Positions 34,782 through 42,743 of a DNA stretch of 51,391 nt are shown one piece after another. Location: assembly GCA_002315375.1 (NCBI GenBank), contig DCHR01000010.1:1-51391 (forward strand). The letters run 5' to 3'. The position numbers and the translations under genes were made by a program. Below the pieces are notes generated by a model, which saw only the letters and a program-made list of their open reading frames with translations, had not been told where the DNA came from and did no database searches. The stretch comes from Treponema sp. UBA1747. Lineage in GTDB: Bacteria; Spirochaetota; Spirochaetia; Treponematales; Treponemataceae. Position 1 is the stretch's first letter. Every line of letters begins with the position of its first letter.

Positions 34782-35768
34782 ATGAAGAATATGTCTAAAA
34801 TGAAGCGTCTTTCACTGTTTTTACTGATTCTCATCCAGATTTTTCCGGTATTTGCCAATGGAAAAAAGGATGATACTCCCAAACCTATAGCTTTTGATGA
34901 AACCTGGGGCTATGTCACTATGGCAAATGCGGGGGCTTACAGGGACGATCTTCCATTAACTGATGTATGTTATTTCGCTGCTGATGTGAACTGCTACGGT
35001 GAACTGATAGATGTTCCTGACATAAACAAGATTCCGGTGACAGGTAAGCGCCGTCATCTGACCTTTATCTGCGACAGCAAATCCCTTACACATTTTGTTC
35101 TGAGTCCTGAATATCTGGTCCGGGCAAGTATCATTGAACAGCTGATGGAAGCGGTGGAACCTTTTGACGGCCTGAATATAGATCTGGAACAGGTGCCTTT
35201 ACGCGACAGAAATTATTTTCTCTCCTTTGTGGCTGAAATGAAATCACGTCTTCCAGGGAAAATAATAAGTGTTTGTGTTCCTGGACGAACCCGCCGTTTG
35301 AGAGACGAAGTTTTCCCTTATGCTGAGCTTAGTGCCCTTTGTGACCGTGTTTTCATTATGGCTTACGATGAACACTGGAGCGGAAGCAAACCGGGACCGG
35401 TTTCTTCAGTTGAATGGTGTTCTGAAGTAATGGCTTACGCAAAGAAGTCTATTCCGGAAGAGAAAATAATCATGGGGATTCCTTTTTACGGAAGAACCTG
35501 GGCAGATAAGAAAACCTCAGGTGCCTGGACTTTTTCAAGCGCCCAGACACTTATGGAAGAAAATAACGTTGAAAATCTAGAATATGAAAACGGCATTCCT
35601 AAGTTCTCTTACACAACAGAAGTGACGGTGACAGGGTTCCTGAATGACATGAATTCGGTCCATAAGCTTGCTTCGGAATACAAGAAAAACGGAATAAACA
35701 GAATCGGATACTGGAGAATAGGCCAGGAAGATCCGGCAGTCTGGGATTATCTGATAATAAAAGATTGA
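34782..35768 (+). CDS. Secreted glycoside hydrolase family 18 protein
   Basis: A 328-residue GH18 protein with a signal peptide (LSLFLLILIQIFPVFA). The catalytic motif is FDGLNIDLEQ with the acid E136; Asn in place of the first Asp of DxDxE is typical of the YaaH/SleL-like branch, which acts on peptidoglycan or chitin-like N-acetylglucosaminides. Further GH18 landmarks are VFIMAYDEHW and IIMGIPFYGRTW. There are no LysM repeats. ATGs at 34782, 34791 and 34800 are all possible starts; a GATAAT box 7 nt before 34791 makes that one attractive. A terminator follows. Confidence 0.85.
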   Translation: MKNMSKMKRLSLFLLILIQIFPVFANGKKDDTPKPIAFDETWGYVTMANAGAYRDDLPLTDVCYFAADVNCYGELIDVPDINKIPVTGKRRHLTFICDSKSLTHFVLSPEYLVRASIIEQLMEAVEPFDGLNIDLEQVPLRDRNYFLSFVAEMKSRLPGKIISVCVPGRTRRLRDEVFPYAELSALCDRVFIMAYDEHWSGSKPGPVSSVEWCSEVMAYAKKSIPEEKIIMGIPFYGRTWADKKTSGAWTFSSAQTLMEENNVENLEYENGIPKFSYTTEVTVTGFLNDMNSVHKLASEYKKNGINRIGYWRIGQEDPAVWDYLIIKD

Positions 35769-35781
35769 AATCTATCTGAAT

Positions 35782-35839
35782 AAAAAAAGCTCAAAACCCG
35801 AATATGTATGGCAAATGTCAGTACAATTCGGGCTTTTTT
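35782..35839. terminator. Bidirectional terminator between GH18 and MATE genes
   Basis: AAAAAAAGC and CCCGAAT on the left pair with ATTCGGG and GCTTTTTT on the right, around a 22-nt loop. It ends in a T-run in both directions and overlaps the MATE stop codon. Confidence 0.75.
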
Positions 35840-37217
35840 ATGCATTTTCGTTCATTTTTAGGAATATTTTCTTAATCAGGAAAATTGAAGCGATACACAT
35901 TCCGAATTCTGCGACAGTCTGAGAGCAGCCGATTCCATAAACCGGAATCAGATAATTCAGGATTATTATGGCCGGGATTTCCAGAATGATTTTTCTGAGG
36001 AAAGCAAAGAAAAGGGCATATTTTCCGAAGCCGCAGGCCTGGAAAATACCAATAGCCAGAAAGTCCATGCACAGGAATGGAATTGCTGTGGACATTAAGC
36101 GGAGGAAAGTTTTTCCGTAGTTTACAATCACATCGTTGTCCAGGAACAGTCTTACAAGCTGCGGTGCAAAGGTCATGCAGACGAAGGTGCTTACGGCGAG
36201 GAATGCCACATCAATCTTGATTGTGAACTTAAGGACATCCTTCATTCGGCGGGAATTTTTTGCGGCAAAGTTGTAACCGATAATCGGCATGACTCCCTGT
36301 CCGATGGCCATGGCGATATAGAAAGAAATGACATTGATTTTTCCCGCAATTCCCATACTGGCTACAACATCGGAACCGTAACCGGCAGCGAAGTTATTCT
36401 GGATTGTCATACCTGTAACATTAAGCAGATTCTGGATGCAGGCGGGAATTCCGATGGCAAAAATGCCCAGAACAATTTCTTTTTTGAATCCGAACTTGCG
36501 TGGATCGACGCAGACATACGTTTGTCCCTGTCCCCAGTGTTTGAAAAGAAGGAATCCTGCAAAAACAAGACAGGCGGCGCAGTTTCCGATGAAGGTTGCA
36601 AGGCCGGCGCCCACAACTCCCATTCCCAGGAACCGGGGAAGAATAAAAAAAGGATCCAGAATCATGTTCAGGATACAACCACTCATGGCGCCGGCACTGG
36701 CAATAAGGGCACTTCCTTCGGAGCGAACCAGGTGAGAAAAGGTGACGTTCATAATAGCTGGAACGGCACCAAGGGTACAGGTCCAGAAAAGGTAGTCCCG
36801 TGTAGGAGCTATTGTAGATTCTGTAGCGCCAAGCAGCTTCAGAAAGAAAGACTGGAAAAGAGTGTACCCGGCAGCAAAAATCAGGGCAAAAAATAGGGCA
36901 CCGTAAAAGCCGAAGGCGCTGCTTCGGGCTACAGTGTCATAATCTTTTCGGCCCAGGCCGCGGCTCATCATACTGGAAGTGCCTACACCAAAAAGATTGT
37001 TTACGGCATTGAATGCCATTAAAACAGGACCTGCAAGAGTAACTGCTGCATTCTGGATTGGGTCTCCGGTCATGCCGACAAAATAGGTGTCGGCAATGGA
37101 ATAAAGAACCATAACCAGGGTTCCCATAATGGCGGGAATGCAAAGTTTCATTACCGCCTGGGGAACAGGCATTGTTTCAAAAAGTACTGTTTTGTCTTGC
37201 AGATTGTTTTTGGACAT
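35838..37217 (-). CDS. MATE family efflux transporter (second copy)
   Basis: A 459-residue, ~12-span MATE transporter (KLCIPAIMGTLVMVLYSIADTYFV; GQGVMPIIGYNFAAKN). It is a distant paralogue of the 3325-4758 gene. MATE exporters use cation gradients; the substrate is unknown. It starts 8 nt after the CE2-like esterase gene, with AAGGAATAAACACACTG before the ATG, so the two share a transcript. Confidence 0.92.
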   Translation of the reverse strand: MSKNNLQDKTVLFETMPVPQAVMKLCIPAIMGTLVMVLYSIADTYFVGMTGDPIQNAAVTLAGPVLMAFNAVNNLFGVGTSSMMSRGLGRKDYDTVARSSAFGFYGALFFALIFAAGYTLFQSFFLKLLGATESTIAPTRDYLFWTCTLGAVPAIMNVTFSHLVRSEGSALIASAGAMSGCILNMILDPFFILPRFLGMGVVGAGLATFIGNCAACLVFAGFLLFKHWGQGQTYVCVDPRKFGFKKEIVLGIFAIGIPACIQNLLNVTGMTIQNNFAAGYGSDVVASMGIAGKINVISFYIAMAIGQGVMPIIGYNFAAKNSRRMKDVLKFTIKIDVAFLAVSTFVCMTFAPQLVRLFLDNDVIVNYGKTFLRLMSTAIPFLCMDFLAIGIFQACGFGKYALFFAFLRKIILEIPAIIILNYLIPVYGIGCSQTVAEFGMCIASIFLIKKIFLKMNENA

Positions 37218-37225
37218 CAGTGTGT

Positions 37226-38350
37226 TTATTCCTTGGAGATAAGCTTTTGTAATGCATTTTTAAGTACATTTGCACCACTTTCGTGGCCTTTTTCAGCAGG
37301 ATGCCAGTCAGCAGCATAAACTGATGTTTGTGGAAGTTTTACACAGGTTACTTTTGTGTCACCTGTTTCTGCAGAATATGTCTTTACAGCATTCTGGATA
37401 CTTGGGAAAAGATCTGCTCCCATTAACCCAAGTGTACATACAATTTGAGCATTCGGGTTGTTTGCTCTGATTAATTTGAGGAATTCCACATATCCTTCTT
37501 CGTAGGCTTTGCATTTTGCGGCATCCCGTTTTGTGTAACTGTTATCATTGGTTCCCAGGTTGATTACAACTATGTCAGGCTGCCAGGTTGAAAAGTCCCA
37601 TGGAAGGCGTTGTCCCATATAGGATTTTTTTCCGAAGCCGGTGTAGGTGAAACCTGTTTTGTCGTAGGCCATTTTCATTACCTGCTTGTCTTTAATCAGA
37701 CCGTCACCCGAATAGCCTGAAATGATGCCCCAGCCGGAGCAGGAAATCATGCTGTAGTCTGCATTTAAATTTGCGGCTGTTTTGTAAGCGTAAGTTTTGG
37801 TTGCGTCTTCTGTCTGTGTTGAAAAATGGTGATTCCGGTTTTCATCATCAACGCCGTAGCCGCAGGTAATTGAGTCTCCTATGAATTCAATTTTCAGATT
37901 TTTTTCTTCAACGGGAGAAATTGTTTTTCCGTCATCAACAGAAATATTTTTGATTCCGAAAACAGAGCTGGTGCTTTCTGAAAGTTTCACGATTTTAATT
38001 TCATGGCTTCCAGTCTGGTTTTCATATACCTGAATTACTTCTTCACGATTCTGCATGAGAATGTTGTGAGTACGTTCTCCGTCTACAAAAACTGCGACGC
38101 GGCAAATTCCTGTGTTTCCTTCAACAGGTTGACCGTTTGCTTTGTTGTCACCGGCAAGGGTTATTTCAACCTTTGATGAATCTGTAACGAAAGCTGCTCC
38201 TGTGGCAGAAAAACAGTTCCACAAAACATCACCGTCATAATAGGTGCGGCCAAGAAGTTTCACATTGTCTTTTGTTGCTTTGAAATCAGCTGCAAAAAGG
38301 GAGCCGATTAAGGCAATAAGTGAGAGGATTGTTATTATTGTTTTCTTCAT
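37226..38350 (-). CDS. Secreted SGNH esterase, CE2 acetylxylan esterase-like
   Basis: A 374-residue secreted protein (signal peptide MKKTIITILSLIALIGSLFA). Residues ~22-140 form a beta-sandwich and ~145-374 an SGNH hydrolase: block I IEFIGDSITCGYG with the Ser nucleophile, block III INLGTNDNSY, block V DWHPAEKGH with the His. This two-domain order is that of carbohydrate esterase family 2, which deacetylates xylan or other polysaccharides. There is no Shine-Dalgarno site; TAAACT lies 7 nt before the ATG with TTGGAA 18 bp further upstream. It is first in an operon with the second MATE gene. Confidence 0.88.
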   Translation of the reverse strand: MKKTIITILSLIALIGSLFAADFKATKDNVKLLGRTYYDGDVLWNCFSATGAAFVTDSSKVEITLAGDNKANGQPVEGNTGICRVAVFVDGERTHNILMQNREEVIQVYENQTGSHEIKIVKLSESTSSVFGIKNISVDDGKTISPVEEKNLKIEFIGDSITCGYGVDDENRNHHFSTQTEDATKTYAYKTAANLNADYSMISCSGWGIISGYSGDGLIKDKQVMKMAYDKTGFTYTGFGKKSYMGQRLPWDFSTWQPDIVVINLGTNDNSYTKRDAAKCKAYEEGYVEFLKLIRANNPNAQIVCTLGLMGADLFPSIQNAVKTYSAETGDTKVTCVKLPQTSVYAADWHPAEKGHESGANVLKNALQKLISKE

Positions 38351-38431
38351 GAGTTAAAGTTTAACATTAAATGAACGGGTTTTCCAATTGTAAGTTTTAA
38401 GTTCAGGAGGATTTGAAATGAGAGAGTGTGA

Positions 38432-38461
38432 AAAAAAAACGCCTGCGGTTTTGCAGGCGTT
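38432..38461 (-). terminator. Terminator after the lipoprotein gene
   Basis: On the minus strand: stem ACGCCTGC / GCAGGCGT with loop AAAACC, then nine T residues. It belongs to the 38572-39480 gene. The rest of the gap 38351-38571 shows no other feature. Confidence 0.85.
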
Positions 38462-38571
38462 CTAGTTGAGTGAATAAGGGTGGTTGAGTTTTTCGAGATT
38501 GACCTTATTCACATTAAAAAAGAAATATTTTGATTTGAACTCAATGAATAAATTCTTAAAAATTATAAGGT

Positions 38572-39480
38572 TTAGTTTTCAATAAGTTTAATTGTATCAA
38601 GAATTTCTTTTTTCAAGCTTTTATTACCGGTGTTACACCACTGTTTATATAAGCTTTCAAGCTTGGCAGAAATATCTTCAGGGAGTCTTATGTAAGCTTT
38701 CCAGAAGTCAGGATAGTTGTCTTTAGAAGCCCAGATTCTGATAGTAGAAACACCATAGTTAAGGGAATAATTGAAACCGAAACCACTACAACTGTTTATA
38801 GCTTCGTAGTCGAAAGTTGAAACAGCTGTCGGAGTGGTTATGCGAACTGTCGGTGAGAAAATGTTTGTGTTGTAATTGTAAGTAGTATTTTTTTTCTGGA
38901 GTAAAACCGACCAGGTAATATATTCAGTATTTGCATTATTAAAATAAAAACTTGTTGTGCCTTCTGAAACTGATTTTTCGGCTGCCCATTGTCCGTTTGA
39001 CTTGTATGATTCAAAGAAATCATAGTAAGTAAAATCAGCCGGCATCCAGCGATTGTTCCATTCTGTCGTTTCTTTTATTGTTCCATAAGTGCCGGAAAAA
39101 GAAACATCAGGAGCAATCAGGTCCATTTCGCCATGGCCATTTGCAGGTGCAACATTGAAATGAGAGTCTTCTATTACGTTCCAATCATAGTCATAAATTC
39201 TTACTGTATAAGAATAATCTTTTCCAGGTGTAACAAAATAATCAGTATATGAAACAATATCAGGTCTTTTTGTATCAGAATTAAAGATTATGTTTCCCAA
39301 AAATACATCATTTTTGAAAAAGTGGATGCGAAATATGTCGGTTGAAATATTTTCAACTGAGAAAACAACCCCATTATTTGTTTCAGCACAACTTACAGGA
39401 TAAAGCGGCCCAGTTTCTTTTGGACAACCTGTAAATAAAAGCACCGATAATAATGAAAGAATAAATAAAATTTTTTTCAT
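38572..39480 (-). CDS. Lipoprotein of unknown function
   Basis: A 302-residue protein I do not recognise. The signal peptide ends in the lipobox LFTGC (Cys about residue 19). The mature part is rich in aromatic residues, Asn, Thr and Ser, with fibronectin/Ig-like beta patterns early on (SYTVRIYDYDWNVIEDSHF) and several W/Y-rich stretches (TEWNNRWMPADFTYYDFF), suggesting a surface glycan-binding or adhesive role, which is inference. A short helical C-terminus follows. A strong AAAGGAG Shine-Dalgarno site and a TATACT -10 are present. It is a single gene with its own terminator. Confidence 0.75.
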   Translation of the reverse strand: MKKILFILSLLSVLLFTGCPKETGPLYPVSCAETNNGVVFSVENISTDIFRIHFFKNDVFLGNIIFNSDTKRPDIVSYTDYFVTPGKDYSYTVRIYDYDWNVIEDSHFNVAPANGHGEMDLIAPDVSFSGTYGTIKETTEWNNRWMPADFTYYDFFESYKSNGQWAAEKSVSEGTTSFYFNNANTEYITWSVLLQKKNTTYNYNTNIFSPTVRITTPTAVSTFDYEAINSCSGFGFNYSLNYGVSTIRIWASKDNYPDFWKAYIRLPEDISAKLESLYKQWCNTGNKSLKKEILDTIKLIEN

Positions 39481-39618
39481 AAAATCTCCTTTTTCAAGAG
39501 TATATCGCTTGTTTCACAAAAAAACCATATTGCATATTTATGGGGAAGTTTTGGTTGGGCGCAATGGAAGAAGGGTTGAAAAAGCTTTAGAATAAAGAAA
39601 AAAGTTTTTGGAGAGAAT

Positions 39619-41001
39619 ATGAAAAAAAATTTGGGGAAACTGGTTTTTATAACACTGGTTATTTGTGCTTTGTCGTCTTGTACGACACCAACGGGATTTA
39701 AACTTACACAGGAAAATAAAGGCTGCAAATCTATACGGTATAAAGACGGATACAATGAGAATAAAGGGGATTTAAAAACTGCCGTATATTGCGGAGACGG
39801 GGATGCTTATTCCTTCCTGTGTAAATATCTGGGAAACATAGAAAACAAAGAACATCTGACCGGGCAGCGGTTTAACGATTTCAAAGAAAATACACTTGAA
39901 ACTGCAAAAGCAAAAAGAACCGGTGGGGATAAATCTTTTAATCTATAAAATCACGTATTATTCTGAATATTCTGATGGAGATGCCCGGGAAGAATGTGCA
40001 CTCCTGCTTATTCCATATTCAAATAAAAGGACAGGAGAGTTCCCTCTTGTAGAAATTAATCATGGAACACTGATCGGTAAAGATGCCGGAACAACAACGA
40101 ATAATTCAAATTATTCTGAATGGTGGGCCGGCTGGTTTTGGCTTCTACAGGGGTTGCAGTCCTTCTCCCTGATTTTCCGGGTTTTGGTTCCACACAGAAA
40201 GAAGTTTTTCATCCTTACATGAATAAAGAAGCTTTGGGTGTTTCTTCCCGTGATGCGCTTAACGCCGCTGTCCAGTTTTTTAGCGAAGCAAAAAAAGAAG
40301 GATTCTATGACAACGGTCTGGATTTCAATGGTAAGGTTGCACTGTCCGGTTATTCTGAAGGCGGATTTACAACGCTGGCTCTTCTGGATGAACTGGAAAA
40401 AGATCCGGTGGAAGGAATAGATTTGAAGCTTGTTCTTCCCATGGCAGCGCCTGCTGATGTTTCAGGAACAATGCTGGAATGTTTTAGATCCGGCGAAAAA
40501 TACCCGCATCCCTTTTATCTGCCTTACTGTTATTTAGGATGGAGAAAAATGAATCCGGTTCTTCTGGATGAAAACCGTGTGTTTAATGAAAAATTTATTT
40601 CAGATGTTGTTCCGTCATTTCTGGATAAATCTTCTAAAAAAGATCTGGAAGAAAAAATCAGTGAATACCTTGGTGATCAGCCATGTTACACAATGCTGTC
40701 AGATGAAGCCCGTGACTGGCTTTTTCATCCTGAAAGCTCCATTGAAGGAAAAGAGTTCAGGGAACTACTAGAAAAGAATGATGCATACGATGTTACGGTT
40801 CCAGAAAATGTAAAAATTAAAATCCTTCACAGCCCGGCAGACGATTCTGTTCCATTTGCAAACAGTCTGAAACTTTTTGACTGCATGAAAACAAAATCAT
40901 CTCTCGTTGAACTTATTGAACTTCCCGAAGATGTTCATGACTGGGCCTTTGTTGATGCCTGGGGCCTGGCTTACAAGCTGATTATGGAAGAACTGATGTA
41001 A
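39619..41001 (+). pseudogene. Lipoprotein alpha/beta hydrolase (secretory lipase-like), broken by two frameshifts
   Basis: Three segments in two frames make one protein. 39619-~39915 encodes a lipoprotein start (lipobox LSSC) up to KENTLETAKAK. ~39917-40138 continues in the next frame (INLLIYKITYYSEYSDG, LLLIPYSNKRTG, EINHGT). ~40139-41001 returns to the first frame (VAVLLPDFPGFGS, nucleophile SGYSEGG, HSPADDSVPF, DVHDWAF). The joins coincide with an A5 run (39912-39916, one base too many) and a T4 run (40136-40139, one too few). Corrected, it would give about 460 residues with an intact Ser-Asp-His set. GGAGAG precedes the ATG. Homopolymer sequencing errors or a real dead gene are both possible. 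Confidence 0.8.
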
Positions 41002-41081
41002 AAAAAAAATTAAATTTTACCGAACCTTTTTTTAATTATTTCGACTATAGAGTTAGAAATAGTTTTGGAGCAGTTAACATA

Positions 41082-42047
41082 GTGGAAACACATAAGTTAT
41101 CAGAAGAGCTGATTGAAACCGTTTATTTATACGCGTATAAACGGGTTTCAAATTATGAAGAAGCCCGGGACCTGGCGCAGGAAATTATTCTGGAAGCATT
41201 TCTTGAAACAAAAAGAAATCGTGTTCAGAAAGATTTTTATGCCTGGCTCTGGCGCATGGCTCATAACAAATATGTAGATTTTTTACGTCGAAAAAATCGT
41301 ACAGATTATCAGCTTGATTTTGATACTGATGAAGAATTTATTACATCAAATCTGAATGGATGGAATTCAATCGAAATGGATTTGATAAACAATGAAGAGA
41401 TTCAGAATCTTTATCAGTCCATTGAACGTTTGAGTGAAGTTCACCGCGAAACAATTATCCGCTTTTATCTGCGTGACCAGAGTATTTCCGAAATATCAGA
41501 GGCATTGAATATTCCTGAAATGCAGAGAATCCTTCTTCCTAACATTCGTAAAGATTTAGTTCCAATGTTCTTGAATCAAAATATGTACAACGTGTTTTTG
41601 ATCAGAACAAATTTTTTCGACTGGTGCTGTAAAAATAAACTGGTTGAAACTCCCGAAGATTTCGGTTCATACACCGGAGGTCTGTCCCTTGTTTTTGAAG
41701 AGCCGACAAAGGTTTCACTCGAAGACGGAATCTGTTCAATCGGAGAAAACCAGTTCAAGGCAAAGTATATAGGGAAGTCAGATAAAACCTGGGAAGCTGT
41801 CTGTGACCATTTAGACTTCTGGATTCTTGAAAACGCCTGGGAAAAACTTTGCCATAATCAAAGGGGCAAAGATATGATTGGGGAATTTGTTTTCCCTGAA
41901 CCTTTGAAACCCGAAACAGTTTACGCTGTGCGTTTTGTAAACAAAGATGGTTCAACCAGTCTTGGTTTCTACACAAAGTTCGAAGAAGAACCTGTTTCCT
42001 TTCCGGGAATGCAGCCTTCCAAAATGGCTCAAAAGATTTTTGTATAA
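41082..42047 (+). CDS. ECF-like sigma factor with a C-terminal extension
   Basis: A 321-residue protein. Residues ~1-75 match sigma region 2 (YEEARDLAQEIILEAF, FYAWLWRMAHNKYVDFLRRKNR) and ~105-160 resemble region 4 (RLSEVHRETIIRFYLRDQSISEISEALNI). The usual recognition-helix start PEGTVKSRL is replaced by PEMQRILLPNIRKDL. A further ~160 residues without HTH features follow, with Cys/Trp-rich (FFDWCCKNKL) and beta-rich parts (TVYAVRFVNKDGSTSLGFYTKF). This extension is unusual for ECF sigmas and may sense a signal or replace an anti-sigma factor. The GTG start has TTTTGGAG 11 nt upstream. No anti-sigma gene adjoins; the gene is followed by a terminator. Confidence 0.75.
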   Translation: METHKLSEELIETVYLYAYKRVSNYEEARDLAQEIILEAFLETKRNRVQKDFYAWLWRMAHNKYVDFLRRKNRTDYQLDFDTDEEFITSNLNGWNSIEMDLINNEEIQNLYQSIERLSEVHRETIIRFYLRDQSISEISEALNIPEMQRILLPNIRKDLVPMFLNQNMYNVFLIRTNFFDWCCKNKLVETPEDFGSYTGGLSLVFEEPTKVSLEDGICSIGENQFKAKYIGKSDKTWEAVCDHLDFWILENAWEKLCHNQRGKDMIGEFVFPEPLKPETVYAVRFVNKDGSTSLGFYTKFEEEPVSFPGMQPSKMAQKIFV

Positions 42048-42078
42048 AAAAAGGGCGCTTTGTGCGCCCTTAATTTTT
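42046..42078. terminator. Bidirectional terminator between sigma factor and copper operon
   Basis: Stem AAGGGCGC / GCGCCCTT with a 5-nt loop, flanked by A7 on one side and TTAATTTTTT on the other. It ends both converging transcripts. Confidence 0.85.
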
Positions 42079-42083
42079 TATCA

Positions 42084-42293
42084 TTATTCTTCAAACCGGT
42101 CAGAAGTTTTTCCTTCTTCTATTTCTGCCTGACGGGCTTCCTCCGCAATTTCATGCGGGGTTTCCAGTTCTGTCGGCTGATAAAATCCAGTTTTACGATG
42201 AGGATTTCTTCTCTCTTTTTCAAAGACTTTTTCTTCTTTCAAAAAGATTAAAAGGAGAATTACTGCAATTACTATAATCGGCCAGAAAACCAT
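42084..42293 (-). CDS. Small single-span membrane protein (copper operon)
   Basis: A 69-residue protein of unknown family. One N-terminal hydrophobic helix (VFWPIIVIAVILLLIFL) is followed by a highly charged tail rich in Glu and Lys (HEIAEEARQAEIEEGK). No Cys or Met-rich copper motif is present. It is the last gene of the csoR-copA run, 15 nt after the previous small ORF and just before the terminator; GAGG lies 9 nt before the ATG. Confidence 0.6.
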   Translation of the reverse strand: MVFWPIIVIAVILLLIFLKEEKVFEKERRNPHRKTGFYQPTELETPHEIAEEARQAEIEEGKTSDRFEE

Positions 42294-42308
42294 ATTGCCA
42301 TGCCTCGA

Positions 42309-42521
42309 TTAGAACAGTTTGAAAATGTGTCCGCTGAAAAGCAGACAGAAGAAATCCAATACCCAGAAAATATTCCATCCGGTCAGAAGACGGAAGAGGG
42401 CACAGAAAATATGTCCGTCAGCAATTCTCTGAACGATGCCAAGAATTGGTCCAATGATAAGACAAAGAATGAGGCTTATAAGTCTGTTCATTCCAAAATA
42501 ATCTCTTTGTGTATTTGCCAT
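42309..42521 (-). CDS. Small two-span membrane protein (copper operon)
   Basis: A 70-residue protein I do not recognise. After a short polar start it is almost wholly hydrophobic: ISLILCLIIGPILGIV, then WNIFWVLDFFCLLF, with three Cys and three His in the set (HIFCALF, SGHIFKLF). It begins 12 nt after the copA stop with an ideal AAAGGAG site, so it is cotranscribed. The position downstream of copA/copZ and the Cys/His content make a copper-related role conceivable, but this is inference. Confidence 0.65.
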   Translation of the reverse strand: MANTQRDYFGMNRLISLILCLIIGPILGIVQRIADGHIFCALFRLLTGWNIFWVLDFFCLLFSGHIFKLF

Positions 42522-42533
42522 TTGTGGTCTCCT

Positions 42534-42743
42534 TTAATTAATTCCAGTTACTTCGTAGCCAGCATCTTTTACAGCTGCTGTGAGAACATCGTTACTAACT
42601 TCCTGTGAAAGAGTAACAACAGCTGTTCCTTTTTCGTGACTGGCAACTGCTTCTGTTACGCCTGCAACGGCTTCCAGAGCTTTCTTTACGTGTGCCTCAC
42701 AGTGATGACACATCATGCCTGTAATATTAACAGTTTTTTCCAT
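42534..42743 (-). CDS. copZ: Internal start: CopZ-like copper chaperone (69 aa)
   Basis: Nested in frame at the end of copA. From ATG 42743 it would encode a complete 69-residue heavy-metal-associated domain with MMCHHCEAHV and the usual beta-alpha-beta-beta-alpha-beta length of CopZ. AAAGGAG (42759-42753) sits 9 nt before the ATG, as strong as any start in the window, though it is inside the copA reading frame. A free chaperone could thus be made from the copA mRNA in addition to the fused form. Production is predicted, not shown. Confidence 0.6.
   Translation of the reverse strand: MEKTVNITGMMCHHCEAHVKKALEAVAGVTEAVASHEKGTAVVTLSQEVSNDVLTAAVKDAGYEVTGIN

Noticed and set aside
39905..40140. 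Programmed ribosomal frameshifting in the broken hydrolase
   Set aside because: It would need a +1 shift followed by a -1 shift within 220 bp; neither site is a classical slippery heptamer with a following structure, and the first frame runs into TAA. Homopolymer indels explain it more simply.
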